A stretch of 64,000 nt of DNA from Bacillus sp. es.036 (GTDB lineage Bacteria; Bacillota; Bacilli; Bacillales; Guptibacillaceae), in NCBI RefSeq assembly GCF_002563635.1, contig NZ_PDIZ01000003.1:558001-622000 (forward strand), in the 5' to 3' direction. Positions 43,145 to 51,251 of the stretch are shown piece after piece. The notes beneath the pieces are model-generated. The model ran no database searches and was not told the origin of the DNA. It saw nothing but the letters and a program-made list of their open reading frames with translations. A program made the position numbers and the translations under genes. The first letter of the stretch is position 1. Each line of letters starts with the position of its first letter.

Positions 43145-44749
43145 ATGGAACATTTAGATATGCATCACATATTTGAACTCGGACTTATTCTTACGATGAT
43201 TGCGGCTGGTATTACGGCTATTGCAAAAAAACTAAAGCAACCATATCCCATTGCCCTCGTCATCATTGGAACATTAATTGGATTATTTAACATTCCGGTA
43301 CTTGAGCCGCTTAAAATGTTTATTACTGAGGGAGACGTTTTTAATTTCGTTATTTTAACGATTTTCCTTCCAGCGCTTCTAGGCGAGGCCGCTTTGAAAT
43401 TACCTTTTGAGCATTTAAATCAAAACAAAAAGCCGATCCTCGCTCTGGCTTTTGGGGGAACCTTTCTTTCTTTTCTAGTGATTGGGTTTTCTACCCATTT
43501 TCTACTAGGGTTATCAATTCCAGTAGCATTTGTATTTGCGGCATTAATGAGTGCGACTGATCCTGTTAGTGTATTATCGATTTTTAAAAGTATGGGGGTA
43601 AATCACAAGCTTTCAACAGTTATAGAAGGAGAAAGTTTGTTTAATGATGGGCTTGCGGTTGTACTGTTTAAAATATCTGCTTTTTCTCTTCTAGCCTATC
43701 TCGATATGGGCTGGGGAGGACTAACGAGCGGTGCTTTTGAATTTGTAAAAGTTGTAGCGGGTGGATTACTGGTCGGTGGTGGTTTAGGCTATGCCATTTC
43801 CATCCTTACGAAGTACTTTGATGACTATCCACTTGAAATTATTTTTAGTATCCTTCTTTTCTACGGTTCTTATTTAACTGCAGAAAGCATTCATGTTTCC
43901 GGTGTTATTGCCGTCGTTGTAGCAGCATTAACGTTTGGTAACTTTGGCTCAAGAGTAGGTATGAGTCCAACTACCCGATTAAATATTAATAACTTTTGGG
44001 ACGTAGCTGCATTGCTAGCGAATTCAATTGTGTTTCTCATGGTTGGTCTAGAGATTACACGTATCAACTTTTCTGATCAGTGGGGAACAATTGGTCTTGC
44101 GCTCCTAATCGTGCTTATTGGAAGAAGTATTGCGGTTTATGGCAGTACGCTATTCGTCAAAGGCCTTCCATGGTCATGGAGACATGTTCTTAACTGGGGA
44201 GGTTTAAAAGGTTCTTTATCGATAGCTCTTGTTCTTAGCTTACCAGGCGATTTTGACGGACGAGATACGGTGTTAATTCTTACCTTCAGTATTGTTTTAT
44301 TCTCTTTAGTGATACAAGGATTAACCATTAAGCCACTCATTAGTTATTTTGGTCTAAGAGCAAAGCACAGCGGTTCAAAAGAGTATGAACATATCGTTGC
44401 TAATTTGCATCGTTATGAAGCGGGAGTAGCAGAGATTAAGAAAGTAAAGACGCAGCTTTTCGTACCTGAACCAGTTTATTCTGAATTGCTAAATCGTTAC
44501 CAGGATGAAATTGATAAAAGTCACCGAGAACTTGAGGTCTTGTTAAAGGAGTATCCGGAGCTTAAGAAAAGTCAGCTCATAACGTTAAGAAAGCACTCAC
44601 TTTACGCTCAGTATGATAAGATCAACCAACTAGAACAAGAAGAAATCATTTCGGGAGAAATAGCTGGAAAGTATAAAGAGCTATTGAATAATGGTCTTGC
44701 TGAATTTGAAGAAGAGGAAGTTGTGAAAGATTCAAAAAGAACACATTAA
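43145..44749 (+). CDS. CPA1-family cation:proton antiporter (NhaP type)
   Basis: A 534-residue Na+(K+)/H+ antiporter with about 12 to 13 helices and a cytosolic tail of about 120 residues. Ion-binding motifs are SATDPVSVLSIF near residue 138 and EGESLFNDGLAVVLF near 160, the latter holding the Asn-Asp pair of electroneutral CPA1 members. The charged tail has heptad-like Leu spacing and may regulate activity. It is a single gene behind GGATCGGAGG. It supports sodium and pH homeostasis, in keeping with a salt- or alkali-tolerant Bacillaceae. Confidence 0.93.
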   Translation: MEHLDMHHIFELGLILTMIAAGITAIAKKLKQPYPIALVIIGTLIGLFNIPVLEPLKMFITEGDVFNFVILTIFLPALLGEAALKLPFEHLNQNKKPILALAFGGTFLSFLVIGFSTHFLLGLSIPVAFVFAALMSATDPVSVLSIFKSMGVNHKLSTVIEGESLFNDGLAVVLFKISAFSLLAYLDMGWGGLTSGAFEFVKVVAGGLLVGGGLGYAISILTKYFDDYPLEIIFSILLFYGSYLTAESIHVSGVIAVVVAALTFGNFGSRVGMSPTTRLNINNFWDVAALLANSIVFLMVGLEITRINFSDQWGTIGLALLIVLIGRSIAVYGSTLFVKGLPWSWRHVLNWGGLKGSLSIALVLSLPGDFDGRDTVLILTFSIVLFSLVIQGLTIKPLISYFGLRAKHSGSKEYEHIVANLHRYEAGVAEIKKVKTQLFVPEPVYSELLNRYQDEIDKSHRELEVLLKEYPELKKSQLITLRKHSLYAQYDKINQLEQEEIISGEIAGKYKELLNNGLAEFEEEEVVKDSKRTH

Positions 44750-44774
44750 GCTGTTACATTTGTAGCAGCTTTTT
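44748..44774 (+). terminator. Terminator after the antiporter gene
   Basis: AAGCTG (44748-44753) pairs with CAGCTT (44766-44771) around an imperfect TTAC/GTAG extension, followed by Ts. Confidence 0.75.
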
Positions 44775-44951
44775 CTTATGAAGTGCATATCCTATTATTA
44801 AGCTGGACAAAGCAAGCGTAATAATGAGAAGATTTCGTTTATTATTGATTGTACGGGGTATGGTTTACAGTAAGTAAAGCAATAAGGTATAGTGTAAAAA
44901 GTCATTTTCAACCACATGAAATAAACTCACAAGGAGGACTTTTGAGAGAAA

Positions 44952-45449
44952 ATGCCTTATCTTCAGACCGATCGTCTGACCATCATTCCTTTCTCTTTTG
45001 ATTTGATCAAAGCAATGACAAATAAGAAGGAACTAGAAAAGCTTTTGCATGTCGAAGTACCGGAAGAATTTAATAACGTTCAGTTTGAACAATTTTTACC
45101 TTTTCATCTAACTGATGGCACTATTTCAAGCCATAGATGGGAAGGAATATTAATTCATACTTCAGATGAAAAAGTCATTGGTACGATGGGATATAACAAT
45201 TTAGAAGCGACAAACAATCTTGAAGTTGGGTATCATTTAATTCCTGACTATCGCAATAAAGGATACGCCATTGAAATGGCTAGTGCTCTCGTTAGCTGGG
45301 CTTTTCCAGATAAGGAAAGTAATGAGGGTAAAGAAGAGATGAACAACGTGATGGACCGCATTGGTTTATCTAAATTAACAGTAGAACCGCATCTCCTAAA
45401 AAACAAAATTGATGAAGAAAAGTTTATAAAAGAAAATGAATATATGTAA
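44952..45449 (+). CDS. GNAT-type acetyltransferase with unusual C-terminus
   Basis: A 165-residue protein whose first 115 residues follow the GNAT/RimJ pattern: LQTDRLTIIPFSFDLIKA at the start, VIGTMGYNNLEATNNLEVGY near residue 78, and an acetyl-CoA loop YRNKGYAIEMASALVSWAF near 100. After this the usual alpha4-beta6 segment (ending in N-x-x-S-x-x-V-L-E-K-x-G-F) is absent; the tail is charged and unlike the family. It may be a variant, a chimera or a decayed gene. The best ribosome site AAGGAGG lies about 14 bases upstream, longer than ideal. A terminator overlaps the stop. Confidence 0.7.
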   Translation: MPYLQTDRLTIIPFSFDLIKAMTNKKELEKLLHVEVPEEFNNVQFEQFLPFHLTDGTISSHRWEGILIHTSDEKVIGTMGYNNLEATNNLEVGYHLIPDYRNKGYAIEMASALVSWAFPDKESNEGKEEMNNVMDRIGLSKLTVEPHLLKNKIDEEKFIKENEYM

Positions 45450-45475
45450 AACCCTGCCGATGCAGGGTTTTTTTT
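45448..45475 (+). terminator. Rho-independent terminator
   Basis: AAACCCTGC (45449-45457) pairs with GCAGGGTTT (45462-45470), followed by Ts. Confidence 0.88.
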
Positions 45476-45689
45476 GTAGTTGATAAAAAATCTGCCCACC
45501 CTATTCTAAAATTTCCTCTTCACTCAGCAGACTCAGGTGTTAATGGATCAACTAATCAGGGTAATTACATTATGAAATGACGTGAAATATCAAACAATAT
45601 CAAAACTATCACATATTTGCGAAATCACCGTCACCTCTCGTTAAAATAAGACTATAAACAAATCAAAGGGGAGAAAGGGTGACCGATTC

Positions 45690-46892
45690 ATGGGTTACTA
45701 TGATAATAATGAAACAAGAATGAAACAAACAAAAAGTGGAAGGAACTGGTTTCTTTCAAGTACGTTTGGCGCCATTGTAGGAGCATCCATCATGCTTGTT
45801 GCTGCGCCTTATGTCTCTAACACAGACCAGCCATCAACGAATCAAGACGCGGTAACAGCTAGCGGAAATGTAGAAACCTCGAATGTGGCATATAACGTGT
45901 CCTCAGATATTACTTCAGCTGTACAAAAGGCACAGGATGCAGTAGTTAGTATAACAAGCTATCAGAGCGGTGGTTTTTCTTTAGAAGATCCTTCGGGTCA
46001 ATCAGGTCAAGCAGCATCGTCTGGGTCTGGAGTGATTTATAAGAATGAAGGTGGTAAGGCCTATGTTGTGACAAATAATCACGTAGTCGAAGGCGCCTCT
46101 TCGGTAGAAGTAACGTTAAGTAATGAAAAAAAGGCTGAAGCAAAGGTACTTGGAACAGATGCATTAATGGATTTAGCTGTTTTAGAAATTTATGCAAAAG
46201 ATGTCGAGGCCGTCGCAGAACTTGGTTCCTCATCAAATCTTCAAACTGGAGAACCAGCCATTGCAGTCGGTAATCCATTAGGTTTCCTCGAAGGGTCTGT
46301 AACACAGGGAATTATTAGTAACCCAAGTCGTACCATTCCCGTGGATCTTGACCAAAATGGACAGCCTGATTACGAAGCAGATGTGATTCAAACGGATGCC
46401 TCAATTAATCCCGGCAATAGCGGTGGTGCATTAATTAATATAAAAGGGCAGTTGATCGGGATTAACTCTTCAAAAATTGCCGAAGAAACAGTAGAAGGTA
46501 TTGGATTTGCGATTCCAATTGAGGATGCACAGCCAATCATTGAGCAGCTTGAAATGACTGGGGAAGTGAAACGTCCCGTAATGGGTGTAACGCCTGCTTC
46601 ATTAGCAGAAGTGCCAACGCAATATTGGACTGGCACGCTTAATCTTCCGGAAGATGTAGAAAGTGGAGTCGTATTAATGGGAATTGCACCTAACTCACCT
46701 GCTTCGGAAGCGGGTTTAAAAGAAGGGGACGTAGTTATTAAGCTGGATGATACAGAAGTAAAAGATTCAGCTTCTCTACGGAAGTATTTATACTCGAATA
46801 AAGAAGTTGGGGACAAAATGGAAGTAACGTTCTATCGTGATGGACAACAGCAAACCGTAACAATGACATTAGCGAATCAAAATGGATTGTAA
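45690..46892 (+). CDS. HtrA/DegP-like membrane-anchored serine protease
   Basis: A 400-residue HtrA-family protease. A short cytosolic N-terminus, one membrane helix (about residues 20-40) and a linker precede the trypsin-like domain with His in YVVTNNHVV near residue 130, Asp in ALMDLAVLEI near 160 and Ser in INPGNSGGALI near 243. A single PDZ domain (about 300-395) ends the protein. It degrades or refolds damaged exported proteins at the outer membrane surface. In Bacillus such genes respond to CssRS; I see no clear CssR site. The start follows AAAGGGTGA. A terminator shared with the convergent gene follows. Confidence 0.95.
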   Translation: MGYYDNNETRMKQTKSGRNWFLSSTFGAIVGASIMLVAAPYVSNTDQPSTNQDAVTASGNVETSNVAYNVSSDITSAVQKAQDAVVSITSYQSGGFSLEDPSGQSGQAASSGSGVIYKNEGGKAYVVTNNHVVEGASSVEVTLSNEKKAEAKVLGTDALMDLAVLEIYAKDVEAVAELGSSSNLQTGEPAIAVGNPLGFLEGSVTQGIISNPSRTIPVDLDQNGQPDYEADVIQTDASINPGNSGGALINIKGQLIGINSSKIAEETVEGIGFAIPIEDAQPIIEQLEMTGEVKRPVMGVTPASLAEVPTQYWTGTLNLPEDVESGVVLMGIAPNSPASEAGLKEGDVVIKLDDTEVKDSASLRKYLYSNKEVGDKMEVTFYRDGQQQTVTMTLANQNGL

Positions 46893-46896
46893 ACGA

Positions 46897-46929
46897 AAAA
46901 CCCTCTGGATTATGCATCCAGGGGGTTTT
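46897..46929. terminator. Bidirectional terminator with a stop codon in its loop
   Basis: AAAACCCTCTGGA (46897-46909) pairs with TCCAGGGGGTTTT (46917-46929), 13 bp with one wobble. The loop contains the stop codon of the convergent transporter gene (46910-46912), whose last residues are encoded by the right arm. Confidence 0.88.
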
Positions 46930-47563
46930 GGTTGTTAACTTGCTGTTTTGTATCAGTCAATCTTGTAAGAAGATAAAAAACTGGCGTGTCTAAAAGAGCC
47001 AGAGCCATTTTAATGACAAATTGAGAGAGAACCATCACCCATAGGTTAGGAACAGTCCCTGCAAAGGCAATTGTAATGAAAATCGTTGTATCTAAAAGCT
47101 GAGAAGTAAATGTACTTACATTATTACGTAGCCATTTATGCCTGTCAGAAGTTCGCTTCTTTAACAGAGAAAAGACGTAGACATCAACGTGTTGAGACAC
47201 GAGGTACGCAGCAAGACTTGCTAGAACAAACCGGTAGTTTTGACCTAGTAATATTTCATAAGCAGCCTGGGTATCGGCTGCGAATGGTGCTACTGGAAGA
47301 AGCATACCAAGGTAGATCATGATACTTGCGAAAATCTGAGCGATAAAGCCGTACTGAACCGTTCGTTTCGCTTCTTCTTTACCGTATTTTTCGTGAATAA
47401 TATCTGTGAAAAGAAACGAAAAGGCATACATCACAACGGCCGCTGGGATGACAAAGCTTCCGATCATCACCACTTTTCCTGCTAGGACGTTTGCGATCAC
47501 TATCGAGGTCGCAAACAGAACATTAAACAGGACAAGATTTCGGTCGATGAATTGATTTTTCAT
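46910..47563 (-). CDS. Queuosine precursor transporter (YhhQ/QPTR family)
   Basis: A 217-residue membrane protein with six or seven helices of the YhhQ/QPTR family, which imports the queuosine precursors preQ0 and preQ1. Family segments visible are ANVLAGKVVMIGSFVIPAAV near residue 27, FTDIIHEKYGKEEA near 52 and SLAAYLVSQHVDVYVF near 118. It starts one base after the queF stop, so both share the preQ1-riboswitch transcript and are translated together. That context strongly supports the substrate assignment. Confidence 0.93.
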   Translation of the reverse strand: MKNQFIDRNLVLFNVLFATSIVIANVLAGKVVMIGSFVIPAAVVMYAFSFLFTDIIHEKYGKEEAKRTVQYGFIAQIFASIMIYLGMLLPVAPFAADTQAAYEILLGQNYRFVLASLAAYLVSQHVDVYVFSLLKKRTSDRHKWLRNNVSTFTSQLLDTTIFITIAFAGTVPNLWVMVLSQFVIKMALALLDTPVFYLLTRLTDTKQQVNNQNPLDA

Positions 47564-47564
47564 T

Positions 47565-47981
47565 TTATTGCGTTGCTTTCTCACGAATGGCTGTCGTTTT
47601 AAGTTCGATACCGCCACGTGCTGATTGATAAACCGTAATGGTTACTTTTAAAGGGTCAATTGCGTATACAACATCGTCTGCAATACGTGCAGCGAGCGTC
47701 TCGCAGAAGCTTCCTTCGTCACGATAAGACCAGAGATAAAATTTCAGAGATTTAGACTCGATGCATTTCTCATCAGGTACGTAAGAAATCTCAACTCGAC
47801 CAAAGTCAGGTTGTCCTGTTTTAGGGCAAACCGCTGTAAATTCAAGTGCATTAAACGTAATTTCTTGTACGTTCGGTGCATCGAATGATTCGTTTTTTAT
47901 CACTTCTCTTGCTTGCTCCACACTCTCTGGGCGAGGCATCGGACCAGAAGAGGGTAGCCAAGCTTTATCCATACTATTCAT
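47565..47981 (-). CDS. queF: NADPH-dependent preQ0 reductase QueF-like, active-site variant
   Basis: A 138-residue unimodular QueF-type protein of the tunnelling fold, which reduces 7-cyano-7-deazaguanine (preQ0) to preQ1. The nucleophilic Cys52 is in TAVCPKTGQPDFG and Asp59 follows; ESKSLKFYLWSYRDEGSF is the usual substrate segment. At the position of the conserved His (His96 of B. subtilis QueF) the sequence reads GSFCETL, that is Cys93-Glu94, with identical 41-residue spacing from the nucleophile. The reductase activity is therefore likely but not certain. The start is ATG 47981 after GGAGG, inside a preQ1 riboswitch; MDKAW at 47972 is an alternative. Confidence 0.88.
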   Translation of the reverse strand: MNSMDKAWLPSSGPMPRPESVEQAREVIKNESFDAPNVQEITFNALEFTAVCPKTGQPDFGRVEISYVPDEKCIESKSLKFYLWSYRDEGSFCETLAARIADDVVYAIDPLKVTITVYQSARGGIELKTTAIREKATQ

Positions 47982-47988
47982 TAATAAT

Positions 47989-48030
47989 CCTCCTTTAGTT
48001 TTGATGAAGCAGGAAGGTTACGAACTGCTG
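47989..48030 (-). promoter_or_regulatory. preQ1-I riboswitch
   Basis: On the minus strand a P1 stem AGCAG/CTGCT encloses the loop TTCGTAACCTTC and is followed by TTCATCAAAACTAAAGGAGG. The loop and the A-rich tail ending in ACTA match the preQ1-I aptamer. The 3' end includes the queF ribosome site, so preQ1 binding should block translation of queF. An upstream promoter reads TTCGCA-N17-TATAAT, with the -10 at 48047-48052. Confidence 0.8.
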
Positions 48031-48101
48031 TCATTCAACGTTGTCTATTATAACAGAGGAACTTTCCAATGCGAAGTTGGAAGTTCAGGCCAAATTTATT
48101 A

Positions 48102-48126
48102 GTTTAGCTTTTAACATAAAGGGAAA
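48102..48126 (+). promoter_or_regulatory. SigB-type promoter of the YtxH-like gene
   Basis: GTTTAG (48102-48107), 13 bases, GGGAAA (48121-48126) fits GTTTAA-N12-15-GGGWAW, about 50 bases before the start codon. Confidence 0.65.
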
Positions 48127-48174
48127 GTAAAAAAATAGCTAAGCAAACTAAGAAAGATAATAGGAGGAATCATC

Positions 48175-48699
48175 ATGCAAACAACGACTACGACTGTAAA
48201 TAATGAAAAGAATGGTAAGCTTGTAAAAGGTATTTTGGTAGGTGCTATTGTAGGTGGCGCGGTAGCGATGCTTGATTCAACTACTAGAAATAAAGTGAGA
48301 TCATCAGCAGGCACGTTCAAGGACTCTTCAAAAGGATTTTATACTCGTGTGAAAGAAAATCCGAGCGAAGTGAAAGACGACTGGATGGATCGGATTCAAT
48401 CAGCTTCTTCTGTTTTAAAAGAAGCAATGAATGATGCTCAAGCCCTCTATGAAAAGGTGAATGATGATGTGGTAGACCAGGTGAATCAAGTGAAAGAAGA
48501 TTCAACTGAAGTCCTTTCTTCAGCAAGAGAAGCAAGTGAAGATCTCAAGGATATTGGAAGTAAAGTGAAGGATGCTGGTCAGGAAGTAACAGATTCGAAT
48601 GAAAATGAATATGAGCCAACAAACATTCCTGGCAGTGAAACGCGTACACCTGGTAGCACAACAGTGAACCCGAAGACATCTCCAAATACTACACTTTAA
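48175..48699 (+). CDS. YtxH-like general stress protein
   Basis: A 174-residue protein of the YtxH type. A Thr-rich N-terminus is followed by one glycine-rich hydrophobic segment (LVKGILVGAIVGGAVAMLDS), then a long amphipathic helical region with regular Val/Asp/Lys spacing (about residues 45-140), and a Ser/Thr/Pro-rich tail. Such proteins are membrane-attached coiled-coil-like factors induced by general stress; the precise role is unknown. The SigB-type promoter upstream fits this. ATAGGAGGAA precedes the ATG and a strong terminator follows. Confidence 0.8.
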   Translation: MQTTTTTVNNEKNGKLVKGILVGAIVGGAVAMLDSTTRNKVRSSAGTFKDSSKGFYTRVKENPSEVKDDWMDRIQSASSVLKEAMNDAQALYEKVNDDVVDQVNQVKEDSTEVLSSAREASEDLKDIGSKVKDAGQEVTDSNENEYEPTNIPGSETRTPGSTTVNPKTSPNTTL

Positions 48700-48731
48700 T
48701 TTAGTGAGATTGTTAATTCCCCCAAATATGA

Positions 48732-48765
48732 AAAAGACTTCCGCTTATTATTGCGGAAGTCTTTT
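48732..48765. terminator. Terminator between the YtxH-like and YjcZ-type genes
   Basis: AAAAGACTTCCGC (48732-48744) pairs with GCGGAAGTCTTTT (48753-48765), with T runs on both strands. Confidence 0.9.
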
Positions 48766-48769
48766 TTTT

Positions 48770-48859
48770 TTAATAAATGTAAGATGCACCAATGATAATC
48801 AAAAGAATAAACAAAACTACGATTAACGCGAAACCTTGACCGTATCCATATCCACTCAT
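48770..48859 (-). CDS. YjcZ/SscA-type micro protein (29 residues)
   Basis: ATG 48859 follows GGGAGGAACG and encodes [10 protein letters not shown], then a single hydrophobic helix of Leu, Ile and Val ending in SYIY. The Gly/Tyr head followed by one helix is the signature of the YjcZ family of sporulation micro-proteins, which includes spore-assembly factor-like peptides. It would be a membrane-inserted spore component. It ends against the terminator shared with the convergent stress gene. Confidence 0.88.
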   Translation of the reverse strand: MSGYGYGQGFALIVVLFILLIIIGASYIY

Positions 48860-48957
48860 CGTCTCGTTCCTCCCGTCAATATGTGTCGCTTCCTTACTAA
48901 CCTATGTGGAAGAGTAAGATTGGGGACATAGGCAAACGCCCTTTTTAAAGAAGGGAG

Positions 48958-49680
48958 TTATATGGACCGCATCGCAACTGCAGGAAAATCAGTAAATATT
49001 GCGGAACATCCCGTTTTTTTGAGCGCAGCTATTTGATGAGGATCATTGACAGTAAAAGCACGAACAGGGATACCGCGCTTATGTGTATTAGTTATAAAAT
49101 ACTCATCAATCGCACCATACTCAATGTGGATACTATTGGCACCAACTCGTTGAAGATAATCCCACGGCTCAACTAACTTTTCCATGAGGAGAATAGCGGT
49201 TTCAACTTTGCAGCCTTTTTGAGTGAGCCGCTGAATACTATAGTGATTAAAGGAAGAGATAATGGTTCGATCATAAAGCTGATAATGTGTCAGCAATTCA
49301 AGTACCTTTGTTTCTAAGTGGTCATAAGGAAATTGACCATTTTTTAGCTCTATATTCAACATAAGGGAGGTGGAAGTAATCCATTCTAAAACGCTTTTTA
49401 GAGAAGGTATAGAGTTTCCCTGGAAGCGACTTGAGAAAGCTTGACCGGCGTCTAGTCGAACTAAATCTTCGTATAGGAAGTCTTTTACAAAACCAATGCC
49501 ATTTGTCGTACGCTCTAGTCGTTCATCATGAATTACAACAGGTACAAGGTCTTTCGTTAATTGAACATCGAGCTCGATTCCTTGAGCACCAGCTTTATGA
49601 GCCGCTTGAAAAGAAATGAGTGTATTTTCAGGGTGTGTACCTGACGAACCTCTATGTCCATAAATATGGAAAGAAGACAT
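48958..49680 (-). CDS. Glycerophosphodiester phosphodiesterase
   Basis: A 240-residue cytosolic GDPD of the UgpQ/YqiK type, hydrolysing glycerophosphodiesters to glycerol-3-phosphate and an alcohol. The catalytic sites are YGHRGSSGTHPENT near residue 7 (His-Arg), GIELDVQLTKD near 34 and VVIHDERLERTT near 48; LNIELKNG near 108 adds the metal-binding Glu. There is no signal peptide, so it acts inside the cell. The start follows AGAGAGGTGA. The gene stands alone. Confidence 0.93.
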   Translation of the reverse strand: MSSFHIYGHRGSSGTHPENTLISFQAAHKAGAQGIELDVQLTKDLVPVVIHDERLERTTNGIGFVKDFLYEDLVRLDAGQAFSSRFQGNSIPSLKSVLEWITSTSLMLNIELKNGQFPYDHLETKVLELLTHYQLYDRTIISSFNHYSIQRLTQKGCKVETAILLMEKLVEPWDYLQRVGANSIHIEYGAIDEYFITNTHKRGIPVRAFTVNDPHQIAALKKTGCSAIFTDFPAVAMRSI

Positions 49681-49843
49681 ATGTCACCTCTCTTTAGCTA
49701 AGGTTAATTGATCTATGTATGGTATTCGTGCTTTCACATGGATCTCCTTGTCATTTCTACTTCTAAGCTTTTCTCCTATTCGAATAAACGAGTTAAGCGT
49801 TTGAGTTGCATACATGCTAGATGGGAAGAAAGGAGGAGAAATT

Positions 49844-50179
49844 TTGTTTAAGGGATTTGAATTACCAGAAGCTCACGCTCATTATTTTAAAGGGAATTTA
49901 GAAAAGCGGTTTAATCATCAGCATTTTCAGATTTTAGGATTCAGTTTTCCTATAAACGGCAGCTCTTTTGATCAGCATGTTCATCGAATTGAAGGGATAA
50001 CGATAGAAGAGGAAGGCCATCAACATCGCTATAGCGTAGAATCTGGACCACCCATTTTATTAGCAAAGGGTGGTCATTATCATAAGTTTAGCGGGGAAAC
50101 GGTGTCAAAAGAAAACCACGAACATTATTTTTCAGGAGAAACGAGTCTTCCTATAGGGAATTATCCCTTGAATTGGTAA
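49844..50179 (+). CDS. YmaF-family His-rich protein
   Basis: A 111-residue protein with regularly spaced His pairs: HAHYF, NHQHF, DQHVHRI, GHQHRY, GGHYHKF and NHEHYF. These repeats, each followed by a turn, match the YmaF family, whose function is unknown; the His pairs suggest metal binding. I place the start at TTG 49844 because AAAGGAGGAG ends five bases upstream; the open frame upstream has no site. A short hairpin follows the stop. Confidence 0.85.
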   Translation: MFKGFELPEAHAHYFKGNLEKRFNHQHFQILGFSFPINGSSFDQHVHRIEGITIEEEGHQHRYSVESGPPILLAKGGHYHKFSGETVSKENHEHYFSGETSLPIGNYPLNW

Positions 50180-50180
50180 A

Positions 50181-50207
50181 AGGCGATGCAGTGCATCGCT
50201 TCTTTTA
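50181..50207. terminator. Terminator between the YmaF gene and the ABC operon
   Basis: GCGATG (50183-50188) pairs with CATCGC (50194-50199), with T-rich sequence after it, between convergent genes. Confidence 0.7.
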
Positions 50208-51251
50208 CATTTTAATTTCGCGCTTGTTTTGATAGAACGTAAAGGCAAGTGCCCCTATTAAAATGGTCCCTTTAATAATATCCTGAGCATAGTAAGGAAC
50301 ATTTAACATCGTTAATCCATTGAGAAGAATGCCGATCAAGACAGCCCCTACAAAAGTACCGAGTGCGTTTGGTTTACCAGCACCGAGTACAGAATAGCCA
50401 ATTAATGCTGCAGCCACACCGTCCATTAGAAGTGGGGCGCCAGCAGAAACCTGGCCTGTACCAATACGAGATGCGAGTACAATGCCAGCAATACTAGCAA
50501 ATAGTCCGCTTAACACATAAGCGAGAGTACGGTATCGCTGCACAGCAACTCCTGAAAGCCTTGCTGCTTCGCGATTACTTCCTGTCATATAAAGCAATCG
50601 ACCAGCACGCGTATACGTAAGGAAAAGGTGAACCAATATGACACAAAAAATCATAAAAATAGCGGGGAACGGGACGCCTGCTATTTCCCCTTGTCCAATA
50701 AAGAGAAATGAGGGGATAAACTTGCCTGGTGCCGTTGTACCGTCATCCATTGGCATATTATTGTAGATTGAAAAGCCTTTTGTGTAAGTTAATTGAATAC
50801 CATTTACAATATACATGACAGCAAGTGTTGCAAGAAGATCAGGGATTCTGATTTTGATTGTAATGAATGCGTTGATCAAACCAATGACTATTCCTAAAAG
50901 AATCGGGATAAGAAGGGCTATAAGAAGCTCCTGTCTATACCATACGAGGGAGGCAGCACTTGCAATGGTTGCTAAACTAACTGTCGATCCAACTGAAAGG
51001 TCAAATCCTCCTACAATAAGTGTAAACGTTACCCCGAGTGCAACAAGCGTAACAATCGAGATGGACCGAAGTATATCAGCGAAATTACTATAGGTTAGAA
51101 ACCGATCGTTCAACAAGGTGAAACTTACAATAAGCGCTAATATGACGAGCAGTGTGCCGTATTTCACAAAAAAATGAACTATTTTATTTTTAAAAGGTGT
51201 GACGAGAGCATTTTGTTTCTGTGTATGTGCTAATTCAGCTGCTGATTTCAA
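50205..51251 (-). CDS. ABC transporter permease, RbsC type (predicted methylthioribose importer)
   Basis: A 348-residue inner-membrane permease of the ribose/AI-2 class with about ten helices. The typical GGFDLSVGSTVSLATI segment is near residue 85 and RLSGVAVQRYRTLAYVLSGL near 222. It begins at TTG 51251 behind GGAGGTAC and overlaps the ATPase gene by 17 bases. It is the last gene of a SAM-I riboswitch operon mtnK-mtnA-binding protein-ATPase-permease. The co-transcription with methylthioribose kinase and methylthioribose-phosphate isomerase points to methylthioribose as substrate; this is inference. Confidence 0.88.
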   Translation of the reverse strand: MKSAAELAHTQKQNALVTPFKNKIVHFFVKYGTLLVILALIVSFTLLNDRFLTYSNFADILRSISIVTLVALGVTFTLIVGGFDLSVGSTVSLATIASAASLVWYRQELLIALLIPILLGIVIGLINAFITIKIRIPDLLATLAVMYIVNGIQLTYTKGFSIYNNMPMDDGTTAPGKFIPSFLFIGQGEIAGVPFPAIFMIFCVILVHLFLTYTRAGRLLYMTGSNREAARLSGVAVQRYRTLAYVLSGLFASIAGIVLASRIGTGQVSAGAPLLMDGVAAALIGYSVLGAGKPNALGTFVGAVLIGILLNGLTMLNVPYYAQDIIKGTILIGALAFTFYQNKREIKM

